Source: Cadophora sp. MPI-SDFR-AT-0126 (taxonomy: Eukaryota > Ascomycota > Leotiomycetes > Helotiales > Ploettnerulaceae). Taken from it: a DNA stretch of 64,000 nucleotides. Below the pieces are notes generated by a model that was not told where the DNA came from, searched no databases, and saw only the letters and a program-made list of their open reading frames with translations. The stretch covers positions 2,108,001 through 2,172,000 of the forward strand of contig JAGMVK010000004.1 of the NCBI GenBank assembly GCA_020747065.1, in the 5' to 3' direction. Each line of letters begins with the position of its first letter. The first letter of the stretch is position 1. Shown here one piece after another: positions 23,443 through 36,602 of this stretch. The position numbers and the translations under genes are program-made.

Positions 23443-25577
23443 TCATGAAATCCTCGTGAACTTCTGAGATAGTACCAGCGCATTCAAGATATTCGTCTTC
23501 AAGGCTCCCACTTTGTCGTCCCTCTCCCGGATCTGCTGTTGCAAATCCAGATACCGCCTCTTCCAGTCCGATTCAGTTACGCCAAGAGTTGCAAGACCTG
23601 TACCTCCATTCTCCATTGCCACATTCGCTGTCTCGTCTGCTCGTTGTACTGTTGCTCTGATTGTGAAGTCTCCTTCGATAGAACCGAATCGCATTTTCCA
23701 GTGACACTCATAGTGTGCTATCGAACCTTGCTCTAACCTGGTCATGCGCAGCCGAGTCATCAGTGGTCCACCAGCTAAAGCGGACAGATTTATCAAAAAA
23801 GCTTCCGTACTGCTGGATTCTGCTTGTAAGTTCTTGACCACTTGTTTGCAGATCTTGTCTGCTTCATCGATACTGCAGCGTTCGATACTAGCACCCGATG
23901 CGTCGTACCAATCTGCACCAAGGATCTCGCAGATAAAATGACTCTCTAGTGCATCAACATTGGTGCGGTCTGCATCTTCATTCTGGCGAAACGTGATATT
24001 GACGAAATTTTGGAGGGTCGGATCGTGGTCGACAGGATTGCTGAAGTATTCCATCAGGGGTGTGACTTGATGTTGATTGGGTGGCATATTATGCATCTCT
24101 GTGTCGCCTTGTCCGTTAACAAGCAACACAGGTGTTGGTATTGGGGGCGGAGTGGCAAGGCGGACTGTACCGCCTTGTCGTTGAGGTACTTGTAACTGCA
24201 ATCCACTTGGCCTCCCATTTTGAGCTGTTTGACTTTGGCTATTTGCTCGCATAGGCGCTGCTGGAGGAAAGAAGTGTGGAGCTTCTGTGTCCGCCACAAT
24301 GGGGGTGGGTGTTGGAGTGTTATCTCTCAAATTGATGGTTGGCACATCTCTTGCTCCTGGGTTGGCAGGAAATGTTGAAAATGGACCATCTTGGACCGAA
24401 CGATTGCTTGGTGGTCGACCTCGGAGCTTCCCAGAAGATGTACTGCCATTGCTCGGCCACGCTGATGATACAGCTGGCCCATGACGCCGCCTCGCTTTAC
24501 TTTTGGGAGTGATGGCTGATCGAGGTTCATTCGCATCATTCCACAGCTGTCTGTTTGTGGGTGTAATGGCTGATTGGGGGTACGCCGTCAAAGGGGTTGT
24601 ACTGTCTTGGGGCGGCCATCGAAATGTACCTGGCATGGACGGCGTGGCTGACCATGGTGCCATTCTGTCATTGAAGTTCTGTTGAAAGTCCGGATGGGCT
24701 GTTGCTGGGGTCGTGTTGTCTCCTATCAGGGAAGTCCTAGCCATCATAAAGTCCTCAGACAATGACGGTGAGTCTAGACGAGGACGTTGCGATGGTGACT
24801 TCCCGGTTTCGCTTTCCTCTCTGTCCTCAGCCTTTCGCCGTCCTCTTTTTGGTCTTGTTTCTGGCAATAGTGCTCGAAGTGCCAGGTCTTCTTCTGCGGC
24901 TACACCGTCTCGTCCAAATTCAGACGAAGGATCATTCGATGAAGGAACCTGAGTCCAGTATATATGGGCCTTATCCAGAAGATATTCAAAGAAAGCGTCA
25001 ACGTGCATAGCATGCATCCATCGCTGGACTATGTAAGTTGACATTCAAGTCTCACGGGGATTTGGCTAATGATTGAATGAGAAGACTTGCTGACCTTAAG
25101 TCTAACAGCGTACTGCTGCACTTTCTGAGCGCTCTGTCCCTTGTCCAACGCTGGCGGCTCGACTCCTAACTCCAAAGCCAGCTGGGCCCAAGTCTTAATC
25201 TCCTTCAATTCCAGTTTCCGGATCAACTCAAACAACGTAAACGTGTTGAAGTTCTTCCCGTCGCTTTTCGGCGGCGCTCGGAAAATCCTCTTCAATTCAG
25301 CCGCATCGGTATCCAAGGGAATGCTGGGATTGCAGTGCATGATAAACTCCACATAGGCATCATCAAAGGTGTCATCAGTCACGTCCCGAGAGGGAAGATT
25401 CCTGTTCTCCTGGTGAGAAGCTGAGGTAGGTGGGAGAGGCGCTATTCTCGTCGGAAGTTGATGGGTTTGGCCGTGGCTGTGAGAATTCTCCTGTGACTGC
25501 CGTCGAGGATCGAGAGACTGAGTCGGAGCATATTGCTGCTCCATGTGACGCTTCTCGCTCTCGGGAATAGTGTTCAT
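23443..25577 (-). CDS. ARS-binding protein 2 (Abp2)-like DNA-binding protein
   Basis: Two exons, 25577-25095 and 25023-23443, give 687 aa; the 71-nt intron splits the conserved domain in phase 0 (AVRLK / RWMHAMHVD). The N-terminal domain, about residues 65-185, matches the fungal Abp2 (ARS-binding protein 2) family: FDDAYVEFIMHCNPSIP, NFNTFTLFELIRKLELK, then FFEYLLDKAHIYWTQVP. A basic bipartite patch (RPKRGRRKAEDREE) and a long disordered Pro/Ser/Thr region follow. The C-terminal part (about 510-687) is conserved-looking, with a predicted coiled coil (KRRYLDLQQQIRERDDK). Family members were described in fission yeast as binding origin (ARS) DNA; the role in filamentous fungi is inferred. The start is the first ATG in the frame. 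Confidence 0.8.
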
Positions 25578-26307
25578 TACTGGGAGGAAACCTCCATTCG
25601 CGACCCCTAAAGGCTGAATGAGCTCATATCAATTCAAACTAATCCTCGAAATGGATATGAAAAGACCGTGTGAGATATATACAGTCAAAGTAAACAATAG
25701 CGTACAATCTTTCATAATCAAAATAATTTGCTGATCCGGTTTTGGGCTTGGGTGACACCGACAACCGTGTCTTCCGGATAGATGGAATTCAAAGATATAG
25801 AAGGCTCATCGCAGCGATACAAATCATCAAAACAACAAAAGTTTGGTCAAAACGCACAATACCATTCGCTTGTGACGCTAGATGGAATCGAGATGGAAAG
25901 GGGGGAATGTGTGTTAATTGATGAACATTGTGGTGAGACTTAAATCACCAGAATGAGCAGAGTTTCAAGACCTGCTTCTTAGTCATCGCTTCTAATAATA
26001 ACGTTGATAATCATCGAAAACCAATGCACGTGTCAGCCCCACCACATGTGACTTCCCTAGATTCGTTCGATTTCCCCACATTCACGATAATGGCGGGCCC
26101 CCGCGCCCCCCTGCAAACCTCGGTACTGATTTGGCTGTCGGTAGCTCGGAGATGGGGTTCCTATGCATGCATTGCATATGTCAAAACATCAGGAACACGT
26201 TCAGGAAAACTCTCCTTTCTCTTCCTCCCTAAAACTTCCTGTCCTTTCCCAACCTGAACCATCACGATTCTACAATCTAGACAGACCCAGATCAACGTCG
26301 AACCACA
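25578..26307. promoter_or_regulatory. Divergent promoter region, Abp2-like / peroxisomal carrier
   Basis: 730 bp lie between the two divergent ATGs. The right half has a C-rich tract (GGGCCCCCGCGCCCCC near 26096). No gene is seen. Confidence 0.45.
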
Positions 26308-27342
26308 ATGTCCTCATCAACCGCAGCTCAACAGTCTGATAATGTCGCCCACGCCTTGAGCGGGGCAGGAGGAGGAATCCTCTCCATGGCACTCACGTAG
26401 AGCACCTCTTCCCCTTCCCAAAATCACAATCTAATATTTGCAGATACCCCCTCATCACCCTCTCCACCCGCGCACAAGTCGAATCCAAACGCGCCGACTC
26501 CGACTTCCTCAACGCCGTCAAGCGCATTGTACAAAGGGAGGGCATCACAGGCCTGTACGCCGGGTTAGACTCGGCGCTGTTCGGAATCAGCGTCACGAAC
26601 TTTGTCTACTACTACTGGTACGAATGGACTCGCTCGGGATTCGAGAAGGCTGCTGTCAAAGCTGGCCGGGCGTCCAAGAGGCTCACGACCGTGGAGTCTA
26701 TGATCGCCGGGGCTATTGCGGGCTCTGCGACGGTCATGCTCACGAATCCGATCTGGGTCGTGAACACGCGCATGACGACTCGCAAGCAGAATAAGGAGAC
26801 TGATGAGGGTATTCTGCCTGGATCTGTGGCGCCGAAACAGCCAACTACCATCGGCACGCTGGTAGCGTTGCTGAAAGAGGAGGGCCCACTGGCTTTGTTC
26901 GCAGGTGTTGCGCCGGCTTTGGTGCTGGTTGTCAACCCCATCCTACAATACACCATCTTCGAACAGCTGAAGAATATCATTGAGAAGAAGAGGAGGATCA
27001 CGCCGACGATTGCGTTCTTGCTGGGTGCGTTGGGCAAGTTGTTTGCTACTAGCATCACGTATCCGTACATTACGGTCAAGAGTCGCATGCACGTTGCGGG
27101 TCGCGATGGTGGAAAAGAGAGCATGATGCAGGTTCTGCGTAGGATTATTGCTGATGAGGGGTATTCTGGTCTTTACAAAGGTGTGTTCTCTTTCGGAGAT
27201 TACTGATCATCACTAACGTCCATCAGGTATTGGACCAAAGGTCTCGCAAAGCGTCCTTACTGCAGCGTTCCTGTTCGCTTTCAAGGATGTCCTGTACGAG
27301 CAGACTATTAAGCTTAGAAGAAAGATCCCAGCAAAGATCTAG
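26308..27342 (+). CDS. Peroxisomal membrane carrier (PMP47/Ant1-type, mitochondrial carrier family)
   Basis: Three exons, 26308-26396, 26444-27180 and 27227-27342, give 313 aa; introns are 47 and 46 nt. Three Mito_carr repeats are seen, each with a PxxxxxxR signature: YPLITLSTRAQVE, NPIWVVNTRM and YPYITVKSRM. The first, with the acidic residue of the usual Px[DE] motif replaced, and QVE after the Arg are characteristic of PMP47/Ant1 rather than mitochondrial carriers. The family exchanges ATP for AMP/ADP across the peroxisomal membrane, supplying ATP for fatty-acid activation and beta-oxidation. Six membrane helices are expected. The last exon encodes the final helix and a basic tail (KLRRKIPAKI). 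The carrier's exact nucleotide preference is inferred from the family. Confidence 0.88.
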
Positions 27343-27831
27343 ATGACCTATAGAGCCAGTGGGGAAGAATGTTTTGTATGTGGCCGTGTGTTGATGTGTA
27401 TGATACAAAATTGGATGCGAGAGGTGGATACTGGGCATTTGTGGCGTCAGGGGGTTGTTGTTGACGTGGAAAAATGGAGAGGGGAGTATACTTGATATCC
27501 CAGAGCAGACTTAAACTGTTTGTTTGGTTTGGAAAGGCGGTGGATTTGGAATTTCAATTGCACTGATTTATCACTACCTTGACCTAAAGAATATAGAATT
27601 TACGATCTTTTTGCTACATCTCAAGTCTCCTGTTAAGTCCTCACTGGATTTGTCACAAGTTGTGATCGTTTTATGTTCGCTTACCTCCTAGCGGGCCATT
27701 ATTATTTGACCTGTGTTGTTTACTTGCTATGGCGTGGGAATAATTCAGAACAGGTTCCTGTCTATACCCCCAAAATAATGCTACAACCAAAGCTCCAGTA
27801 TTGATAATCTTCCTATCTTAAATTGCGAAAA
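27343..27831. other. Convergent intergenic region
   Basis: 489 bp lie between the 3' ends of the carrier (+) and the transcription factor (-). It is A/T-rich and shows no gene. Confidence 0.4.
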
Positions 27832-29918
27832 TCACCATCCAATATCAGGATACGGTACAACTCCAAAACTCGCATTGTCAGACGGCTCAGGATATTGATC
27901 CTGGGATTCACCACCGACGGTTAAGTACGGACTGGGAATCAACTCCTCAAAACCATGATACAATGACCAAAACTTCGGCCTATGAGCATCAGTAAACCAC
28001 ACCATCTCCTCCATCTGTGTTTCCAAATCGTGCCACATAGGATAGCCCATTTCTGCGCCTTCACTCGCGATTTCTGCCGCAAACCAGGCTCGATCTGCGC
28101 CCTCGCTTTCCATCCCGCCCATAGCAAGACACCACAGTCGCAGCATACCTAGCTCCCCCCAGTCATGCTTGCTGTTCTCTAGGTAGAATTTCAGCTTCTG
28201 GGTGTGCAATTTGGCTGCGACGCCATTAATGCCGAAGAGACGTCTGATCTCGGCTGTGTAGAGGAGACAGGATATGCGGACTGCTTGGAGAATGTTCGTG
28301 TCGTGTTCGTTGACTACGATGGAATTTCCTGACAAGCGCAGGCATTGATGGATTAGAGGAAAGAGATATGATGTTGCGAAGTCACCGTCCTGGAAGATCT
28401 TGCGATTTTGGTTCTGCGCTTCGTACTGGAGATTGTAGTTGAATCTTTGTAGGTGGTTCATTAGGTCGAGGAGGTTGATATAGTTGGTAAAACGAACCAA
28501 CCATACCGCAAGAATATGATCTTGGTGGGGTGATATCGTTGGGCAGGATGGTAAAGTCTCAATATCCGGGATGAATGATGGAAGGGGAAATCTCGGGTGG
28601 ATATCTTCAACAGAAGATCCCGTAGCGTCGGACCTGTGAGTAATTAGCATCATTGAAATTCGAGGAAGGTATTGTATATTTCTTCGGCCAATAGGAAACT
28701 ATCTCCTCAAAACATGTTAAGGAGACAGATAGCAAGATGAAAAGTCACACTAACCACCCGAGTAATGCTCTGACACGTTTATTCGAATCTAGGGTATGAA
28801 TACCGCCTCGAAGACGGATAACTTGCTCGAGGCCGTTCATGTGTAGTTTCCACGCGTCATGGTTACCAGTATGGCACTGTTATAGCAGTTTAGCTATTAT
28901 CCAGGAAAGTGGGAAATGCAGCGAGAACGAAATTCGTACGTGGTAACAGGTTAAACCGACAATAGCACCAATAAATGCATCTGAGGTTGCCACCACTGGT
29001 TCCGACATTCCTTCTTTGACGATCTTGACAGCTATTCCGTGATGCCTTATGGATTCATAAGTATCGGAGGGGGTGCATGTTGGCCGGCGACACCTAATGT
29101 TCAACAATGCATTGGAGAGCATTTGATGAAATGCAGCAGGGCCTAGCATTCCAATGGGAAGACAGGCGTCTCTCCATGGTCCTATATTATGGTAACGATC
29201 GTCAAATGCTATTAAATTGTGCTCAGCTAAGTCTCCGGGGAAACATTCTCAGGTGGGTCCTACCTTCGTCTAGCAATTCTCGCATTTGCCCTTTCATGGG
29301 TACTGGATACCGCGCAAATGGATCTCCGCGTCCCGATCCAAGTCTCTCGATAGCAGGAGGAGATTGTGAAAGAGCTCGGGAATCTCGGAAGTCGTATGGG
29401 TAATCCTGGTGAGGTTGCTGCAGGCACTCGGGAGCCGCATGTAGAGACCCGGAGGTCTGGAAGTAGCTTTGCGGGCAGAAGGAAGTACATGACTTGACCT
29501 CTGCATTTTTGTGAGATACCAGACTGTTCTCTTCGAACGCAAAATTCTGGAATGTTCCTGGCTGGCCTTTAGAAATTCGGAAAGGTAACTCGGGCTCAGA
29601 GCTAGTACTGGCTTCTCCGATGCTTTCAGGAAGCTCAAGACTAACTTGTCGATTACGCTTGTCCTTCCTCCTCGATTTTCCGATGTCTTTCATAACATGC
29701 TTTCGGATTTGAGTAGATGTTTTCTTCGAAAACTTCTCCGGTTTGTTTTGTACAATGAAGACGAGTTCTGGGGCCTCAGGAGCAGTCTGTGAACGTCCCT
29801 TCCCACTAAGAATCATAGCTTGTTAGAATTGTAGCTAGTGTCCATCCAAATGACTTGGAAGAAATACCAACATCGATAACAAGAAATGGGTCACTCACGA
29901 CTTGATAGAAGCACGCAT
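27832..29918 (-). CDS. Fungal-specific transcription factor-like protein (fungal_trans_2), no zinc cluster
   Basis: Five exons, 29918-29899, 29805-29264, 29181-28940, 28876-28755 and 28633-27832, give 575 aa with consistent phases. The first exon encodes only seven residues (MRASIKS). Residues 8-60 read as a short conserved block ending in a basic patch (TQIRKHVMKDIGKSRRKDKRNR), the form usually found in members of this family that lack the Zn2Cys6 motif. The remainder fits the fungal_trans_2 domain: YHCHTGNHDAWKLHMNGLEQ, VIRLRGGIHTL, then helices to the C-terminus. Such proteins are presumed nuclear regulators, but DNA binding is not shown by sequence. No Cys-rich cluster is encoded upstream in any frame within about 1 kb. 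Confidence 0.75.
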
Positions 29919-32306
29919 GGTGGATACACTATCCATGAGGGAAGAAGCAAAATAAGGCAAGGCCAAGCGAAGACAGGCTAACAAATGTGCCGCAAGTCAA
30001 TGACAGATGAGTAAAGCTCCTAAATCATTTGGCACTGGCGATAATATGTATGAGAAACCTCATTGCCGCGACAAACACAAACGCGCGCCGGTACATGGGA
30101 GACCAATAGCCAGAAAGAGATTAGTGGCTTGGGGCTGATGGCCCTGCAAGAAATTCAAATGCTGACAGATGCAGAGAGTGTAGGTAATCCAGGCAAATTC
30201 AGGGGTCAGTGACGGAGCTGAGCGGAGCAAAAGGACCTCACGTCCATCCATGTCCGGAGTGGCCATGACGGCGCATAGATCTATGACCGAATGTCATAGC
30301 AATGAGGAAAGGAAACTTGGAAAGTAAGAGGGAATCCGGCCGTTGGGTAGATGAAACATTCATCCGCACCGGCGAGAGCGGATTTAGAGTTGCGGAGGAC
30401 TCACTGTGGAGAGGTTGAGATCCATGAAATAGTGCCCGGTACGGTGGCCAGGAGTGCCAAGCGAGGCGCGTCTTGATGGAGTTGCGGAGTTTCCTCAATC
30501 TCCCCCATCCTTACTCAGCTATTCCACCGCAACCAGTTTTCCGCAATAGCATGATCTCGATGCAACAAAGTCATGAAGAGCATGCGCCAAGGAAATACCT
30601 CGTAGCCAATCTCACCGCGCATGTCAGGTGGAACTTGGATGTACTTGCCTCTTTCGTTTTCCCTTCCAGAACGGGAAGAACATTGCACAGTTGTGAATGC
30701 TGAAGCAATACCTTTTTGTTTTACCCCAGGAATTCCGGGTGATATCATGGCGAATATCCAAAGACAAGTGGCTGTATATTTTAGGAAGCATAATGCTGAT
30801 TACTTTGCTTAGGAATCTCATCTCAGAGCGCCCTTCTGTCAAGTTACACAGGGGTTTTCTCGAAGGCATATGGGGCCAAAAAGACCTTTACAAAAGGACC
30901 GTTGGCCGACATCCTGGCCCGTGTGAAGACATCAGAGCGCAGGCTACCATACAGACTGAAATATTTCAGACTTCATGTCGCAGCCCTGTAAGGCGGGGTT
31001 GGAGAGCCACGTTCCAGCTGCAGTCATGATGGAACTCTGCGGGAAGCCCCACAAGGAGGAGCCATGACGAACGAAGTACGAGCATCATACTTTTACTGGA
31101 TACCAAACTCTGAACATGACTGTGTAGAACACAGCCCGAGCTCGATGAAGAGCCTATTCCGGAGCTTGGCGTTTGGGGGCATTTATATCAACAGTCAAGA
31201 CGAAAAAGATATGCAAGCCACCAACTCATGCATGCCTGTAGGGCTGGAAGATGGCCGGTAAAGGTTAGTATCTCACTCACCTGCAGCTCGCGGCAAACAA
31301 GCGACTTCTTGGCCTGCATCTCATGGTAAATCCGACTGTATTGCAACCAGGATCTGCTATATTGTATCACACCACTCGAAATTCATCGGGTCGGATGAGG
31401 CCGAAGAGTGAGCTACCCAAAAGCGCTACCCGTCGAACAGCCGACCATGGCGTGACACCGAAGCAGGGGCTCAGATAGTTGTAGAGGTAGCAAGACTGGT
31501 CATCTTGATACCAAATCCAGGCCGTCCTCGATGCCCAATGCCTAGGGTTGATCTTGGAAAGATGACAGAACTACCAAAGGTATTGGTCATGTCTCTCAAT
31601 TTCTTCCTTCCCAGTTGGACTTATTTGGAATACAGTCAATCATTCATCCAATCTTGTATACCTTTTCCAGTTGAGTGTGAGAGGAAGAGGCGGGAAATCG
31701 GTCGATATTCGATCTTGTAAGCAGTCATGCTGGCCGCTTTGCATTGAACAACCTTGAATTGCAATTTATGGAAAGACACAATCCAAGATCTTTTGGAGAA
31801 GTAAAATGTCTCACATATAGCCTGAGGCAAGGAAACGACACCGTTATGCTTCTGGTTGCGATTCCCCTGAGTCCGTGAGAGTTTAGTCCTAGGCTTAGAG
31901 TGTCATACTACAATGTATATCACATGGAGACGAGAAAAACCCACTCGCTGCCTAATATGGTAGTACACGACTTACGACGCTTTTGAAGAGATGTTGACAT
32001 CCTTTCTCGAAACACTTCGAAACGTTTCAACCAGATCACTTCCATGTAAGTCAAATATCATCAAAGAAGCGGGTGGACACTACTACCCCCCATTCTTAGA
32101 AGCACCATTTTACCATAAAATATGCGCTAATGCTGGTGCTGAAAACTGTGTGGGGCATCACTACAGAAGAACTCATCGCTCTGTTCCTCTTGGTGCGAAG
32201 CTACGAGCAAAGGCAACTGCTAGACGATTTCACAAAGGTTGGCAACATATCTGATATTTCGAAAATGTCTTCATTACGGCTGCGTTTAGGCCAAGTTCAG
32301 CGAGCT
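29919..32306. other. 2.4 kb intergenic region, no supported gene
   Basis: This lies between the 3' end of the SDR gene and the start of the fungal_trans_2 gene, both minus strand. Many short frames occur on both strands, none with motifs, plausible splicing or compositional bias. The left part should hold the promoter of the regulator. Confidence 0.4.
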
Positions 32307-33414
32307 CTACTCGAATTGCTCGTAGCCAAGCTCAGCCTCCAACTTGACAGACAGCTTTCCTTTTCCGACTATTTCCTCCTTTCGAGCAACGAGATCATCC
32401 ACTGACCACTACAACAAGAGAGTTAGCAAGCGGTTACATATTTCAGAGAATCGTCATGATCAAAGACACCACTCTAGTGCCTTGCGGGCAGATGTTGAGA
32501 CGGGGAGGATGGCTGGAGACTGCACTAACATTGGCTTCGATATATCTCCCATTCAAGAACTCGGCCTTTTCAGTCGAAAGCCACACTCCCAAACCTCCAA
32601 CCAATTCCGGCGTATCTTTGGCATACGGCCTGAAGGCATCCAATGTCATGTCCGTCAAGACAATACCAGGATGCACGGAAATAGCTGTGACATTTGGGTT
32701 TTCGGCAGCAACGAAAGCTTGGAGCTGCGTCGAGGCTAATTTGCTTATCGAGTAGCAGGACATTCCCGGAAAGGCCATGAACGCGGCGCTCGTGGACAGA
32801 GCCACGATCGATCCCTTCCTTTCCTTACCGAGAAGTCGCAGGAATCCTTGGGTGAGGAGGAATACGCCTTTAACGTTTGTTTCCTGGTACGATCGGTCAC
32901 CTCAAGCCTCAATATCAGGAAGGGTAACTTACAAAGTCGCTCCACCACTTGTCGACTTCAGCGTCAGCAATAGTTCCGCCATTGAGACTTCCAGCATTAT
33001 TGATCAAGACATCTGCATGTCCAAACTTCTCCTTCACCTTCTCCCACAGACTTGCGATCGATTCAGCACTCAGCAAATCAGTCGGCACGGCAAGGACCTC
33101 GATATCTTTATTGATAGCGTGTATCTCATCGCGGACCTCCTCGAGTGGCCCAAGAGCTCGTGCCACCAACACCATAGCTTTGGGACTAGCCTTTGCGAAG
33201 GATTTGACGAAAGCCTGCTCATGTTAGCAATATTCGATTTCTTCGAGGGCTATTCTCGTACCAGTCGTCCCAATCCTCTGCTTGCACCCGTGATCACAAC
33301 CACCTTTCCAGCCTGGCTGTTCGAAGCAGATGTGGGGTCGATTGCGGGGTAAACATCGCGATAGACCGTTTTGGTGAACTGCTGCTGCTTCACCCAGTAA
33401 TCGTCTTTATCCAT
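32307..33414 (-). CDS. Short-chain dehydrogenase/reductase (classical SDR)
   Basis: Four exons, 33414-33262, 33214-32933, 32883-32530 and 32408-32307, give 296 aa, all phase 0 junctions; the final small exon (WSVDDLVARKEE...) restores a normal SDR C-terminus. The Rossmann cofactor motif is TGASRGLG (residues 42-49), followed by NNAG, an active-site Ser in IVALSTSAAF, and the catalytic YSISK. The PG motif (SVHPGIVLTDM) is also present. The enzyme should oxidise or reduce a small alcohol/ketone with NAD(P)(H); the substrate is unknown. It stands between two regulators, and nothing ties it directly to the racemase cluster. Confidence 0.88.
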
Positions 33415-34283
33415 TGTTGCGACTTGAATTTGGTCTGATCAGGCTCAAGCTATACTCTTTTTCACTTTTCAAAGTAGATAAAATATAATGCAGCAGATGC
33501 TCAGAACCTTCCGCAAACTTGCAAACTCGCAGACTTTATATATCAGAGCCTCGGACTCTTCGCTTGCACCGACTGCCCTGTGTGGCTTTCCAGGCGCAGA
33601 CATCGAGCTGGGCATCAGCAGCGTCACCGTTTCTGACTGGTGGATCGATGTCAGCTCTACAAGAACATGACAAGGATCGCCGCGCACGCTGGGGCATCAT
33701 TGACTATATTGGGTTACTTCCCGCTGAGCTGCAGAAAGTAGAATATTACATGCTGATTCATAAGTAATGTGCCGGAAGCTTTGCTGAGGATGGTAGCAGA
33801 GGCGAGAAGGCTTAGTACGTAAGAACATACAGAGCTGTAGGTTATGCTAGCTAGGTAAGATTGTTTTGCTTTGGTTTGAACACAGCCAATATTTCTTTTT
33901 GGTTGAGCTACAATAGATAACAAGGAAGTTCAGCGTTGCAAGGCTGATTTGCAAGCGCCAAATCCACGCTATATTCTTACATTTTCTGGAGACAACTTCT
34001 CGATCGTGAACAACAAGCATACAGTTGTGATGCGTATCTCATTTGCCAAGAGCTCTAGCCAATCTAAACCCATTGCTTGACCCAGTTTGAGTATGCAGAT
34101 CAGCTCCACATACTGTAATCATTATTGATCCTGGGATAGAATTACAGGCTACATGAATACGAATTGCCCAATCCTAAGGCCGAATGTCTCGCTCGATATC
34201 TCTTCCTTCATCGCTCAGACGATACCCAGTTACCCAGCCATTAACCACCCAAACTCCTCACTAACGCCAGGTCTCATCCAAGC
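33415..34283. other. Intergenic, promoter of SDR gene
   Basis: 869 bp separate the SDR start and the 3' end of the Zn2Cys6 gene. A/T-rich; no gene recognised. Confidence 0.4.
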
Positions 34284-36602
34284 TCACCCACCAGAAGGAT
34301 GACCCGTCCCATTCTCCAAAAGCAGACCGTCTAATCGTAACAATCCCAAGCTCATAAGTCCATTCCCGGTACTCCCACTCCCAATCCGCATGGCCCATCT
34401 CCAGCGCGCTACCAGACCATTGATCTCGTTCGTTTCAACCTCGTTCTGAGAGGTGACGAGCAATTGCATAAGGAAGGAAGAGGCGATAGCAAAGTTTGCT
34501 CGTGACCCTATATATCGTCAATTATCGTTCGTATGGACACAAAGTGAGAGATTAAAGAGAGGATATTGCTTACAAGAATGCCAAAACGCATCCAGGGCTC
34601 CCCTTCCGAGATTCTCAACAAACTCCACAACCTCCTTGGCGCATTCCTTCGCGCCAGCTCTGACTGCAAGTCGACCTTCTACTATACTCCGCTCCTGCTC
34701 TTCAGCGCCGGATAGGTTCTCCAGCGGGCGCAATAGCGCTCGGAAAAGAGTCATCGTGGCAACGATATATGCCAAGGAAAGCGATGGATTTCCACTTATC
34801 CTGCTATCTACACGACCAGCTTGCCGCATAGAGAGGGCCGGCGGTAAGGATTCTTTCCATTCTGTCAGGGCTTTGCGTAAGGAGCGAGCAAGGTCCAAGG
34901 AGAGAGTGAAGTTTTTGGATGTTCGCTGCGTCGCTCGAATAGAGTAGTAGGAATCCATGATGTCGCTGAGTATGATCGTCAGCTCCGTGAGGAGGCGAAA
35001 GTGATTACTATCAGCTTCTGGTTCCAAGAAGCCAGGGATAGTATTGGAGCCCTGGTCAAGAGATGGCGGTTCGAGGTCGGCGTCAGTCAGAGGAAGGACA
35101 TCAAAATCGTCTGTTTTGATATGACTTGGCATGCCCGCACCCAAGGACGCCCATTTATCCATAATGAATACGCCATAGAAAAGCCTTTTTCGTAAGGTCA
35201 TTTCCCACGTTGGTATACTGCTCCAATCGCTACATTCTTTCTGAAGACCCAAAGAGTGAGCTAAACTGACGGTCCACCCTACTAAGCTCATCTTCCAAGG
35301 CGTGTCGGTCGTGTATCGATTCGTGGGCGCTCTTTGCAAGAGCAGAAGACATGCTTGTAACGTAGCTAGTCTTGGCGTATGGAGCTCCTGGATGACACAC
35401 AGCCATGTGATCCGGAACAGCTGATGTGCAGGGGGAGGTGAGTGTATGAGAGTCGTACTGAGTAGATCATCATAGAGCATAAATGGCAGAGACGTTGCGT
35501 ATATAGCTGACAGAAGAGAAAGTGGCAATGTTTGTAGCACAGACGGTGACACTGCGCCGTTGGGACAAAGCTCGCTTTTAGACAAGATAGGAAAATATGG
35601 GTATACAAATCGCAAAAACAGACCAATCAACCGCAGAGCCTCTTGCTCACTGAACATGCCCTCGATCTCTGTACGTGACTTTTGCAGGACGTCGTCTTCG
35701 ATACGTGGTTCTCCCTTCTGGGCTAAGCTATCATCTGCCAGCATGAAGACGACTGGGGGCTCTCCTTTCTCGTCTGACAGGACATCTGGATTGAGAGAAC
35801 TCTTTATCCGGCGGTACGTCAACTTCGATATGGTACACTCATCATTGTTGTCATACTTGTAATATTTCAACAAGTATGGATTGGACTCCCCCGTCTCTCC
35901 TATGAACCGTGCAGAGCGTGTTGTCTGCGAGTCCAATGGCGCAATCCGCATTCCTCCCGACAGCAAGTAGGGGTCCATATTAAATATCGGCGAGGCATCG
36001 GTCTGGCTGAGGTGTAACTGGTCGGGGGAGGAATGGGCAGGGAGTCCGTCGTGATGGCCATTCAATCCATTGTAGGACTGCTGCTCCTGGTTGAACTGCG
36101 CGATGAAGCCCGGGCTCAATGGCGTCGATGAGACATCGAAGTGCTGGATTGGAGCTGGAGCTGGAAAGGCACGAGCACATGTCAGCCCCATTCTTCGAAA
36201 ACAAAAGTGGTGTACTTCATCCTATCTATTGTCCTTTCTCATCTTACGCCCTCGCCGTACTATATCTGCCAACTTACCTGAAGCTGTTATGCCACTAGCC
36301 TCGCCATTGCCCACCGATGGATTCGGCCTCCTCTTCTTCTTTGGCCGCTCGAGAAAGGTGCATTCTCGGCCGTGAGCTGAACACAGATTGCATGGCGGGC
36401 TATCGTCGATTTTGCACGCAACTTGTCTCGCGCGACAGAAGTCGCACGGCCTGTACTTCCGAGACTTGTAGCTTCGAGGGCCCGGTTGTACGGCCTGGAC
36501 CTGTGGCGCAGGAGACGTCAATGCTAGACCATTGTGGCCGTTGTAGAAGTCGGTGGGCGAAACCGATTGTTGGGCGTGGACATAATGGGAGTGAGTGTCC
36601 AT
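34284..36602 (-). CDS. Zn2Cys6 transcription factor with fungal_trans domain
   Basis: Three exons, 36602-36278, 36160-34574 and 34507-34284, give 711 aa. The binuclear zinc cluster is at about residues 52-80 with spacing C-x2-C-x6-C-x7-C-x2-C-x6-C (CDFCRARQVACK...PPCNLC...GRECTF), followed by a basic linker (RPKKKRRPN). The middle homology region (fungal_trans) spans about 290-560, with FVYPYFPILSKSEL, SLAHSLGLQKECSDW and WEMTLRKRLFYGVFIMDKW. It should be a nuclear activator or repressor. It is divergent from the hydantoin-racemase-type gene with 641 bp between start codons, the usual arrangement of a pathway-specific regulator; that role is inference. I do not recognise a named orthologue with confidence. 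Confidence 0.88.

Noticed and set aside
25029..25094. Reading through the Abp2-like intron
   Set aside because: The read-through sequence does not match the family, while GT-AG removal in phase 0 joins the conserved domain.
29919..32306. Possible transposon or RIP-degraded relic
   Set aside because: No terminal repeats, no transposase or reverse-transcriptase motif, and no clear AT-biased RIP signature by eye.
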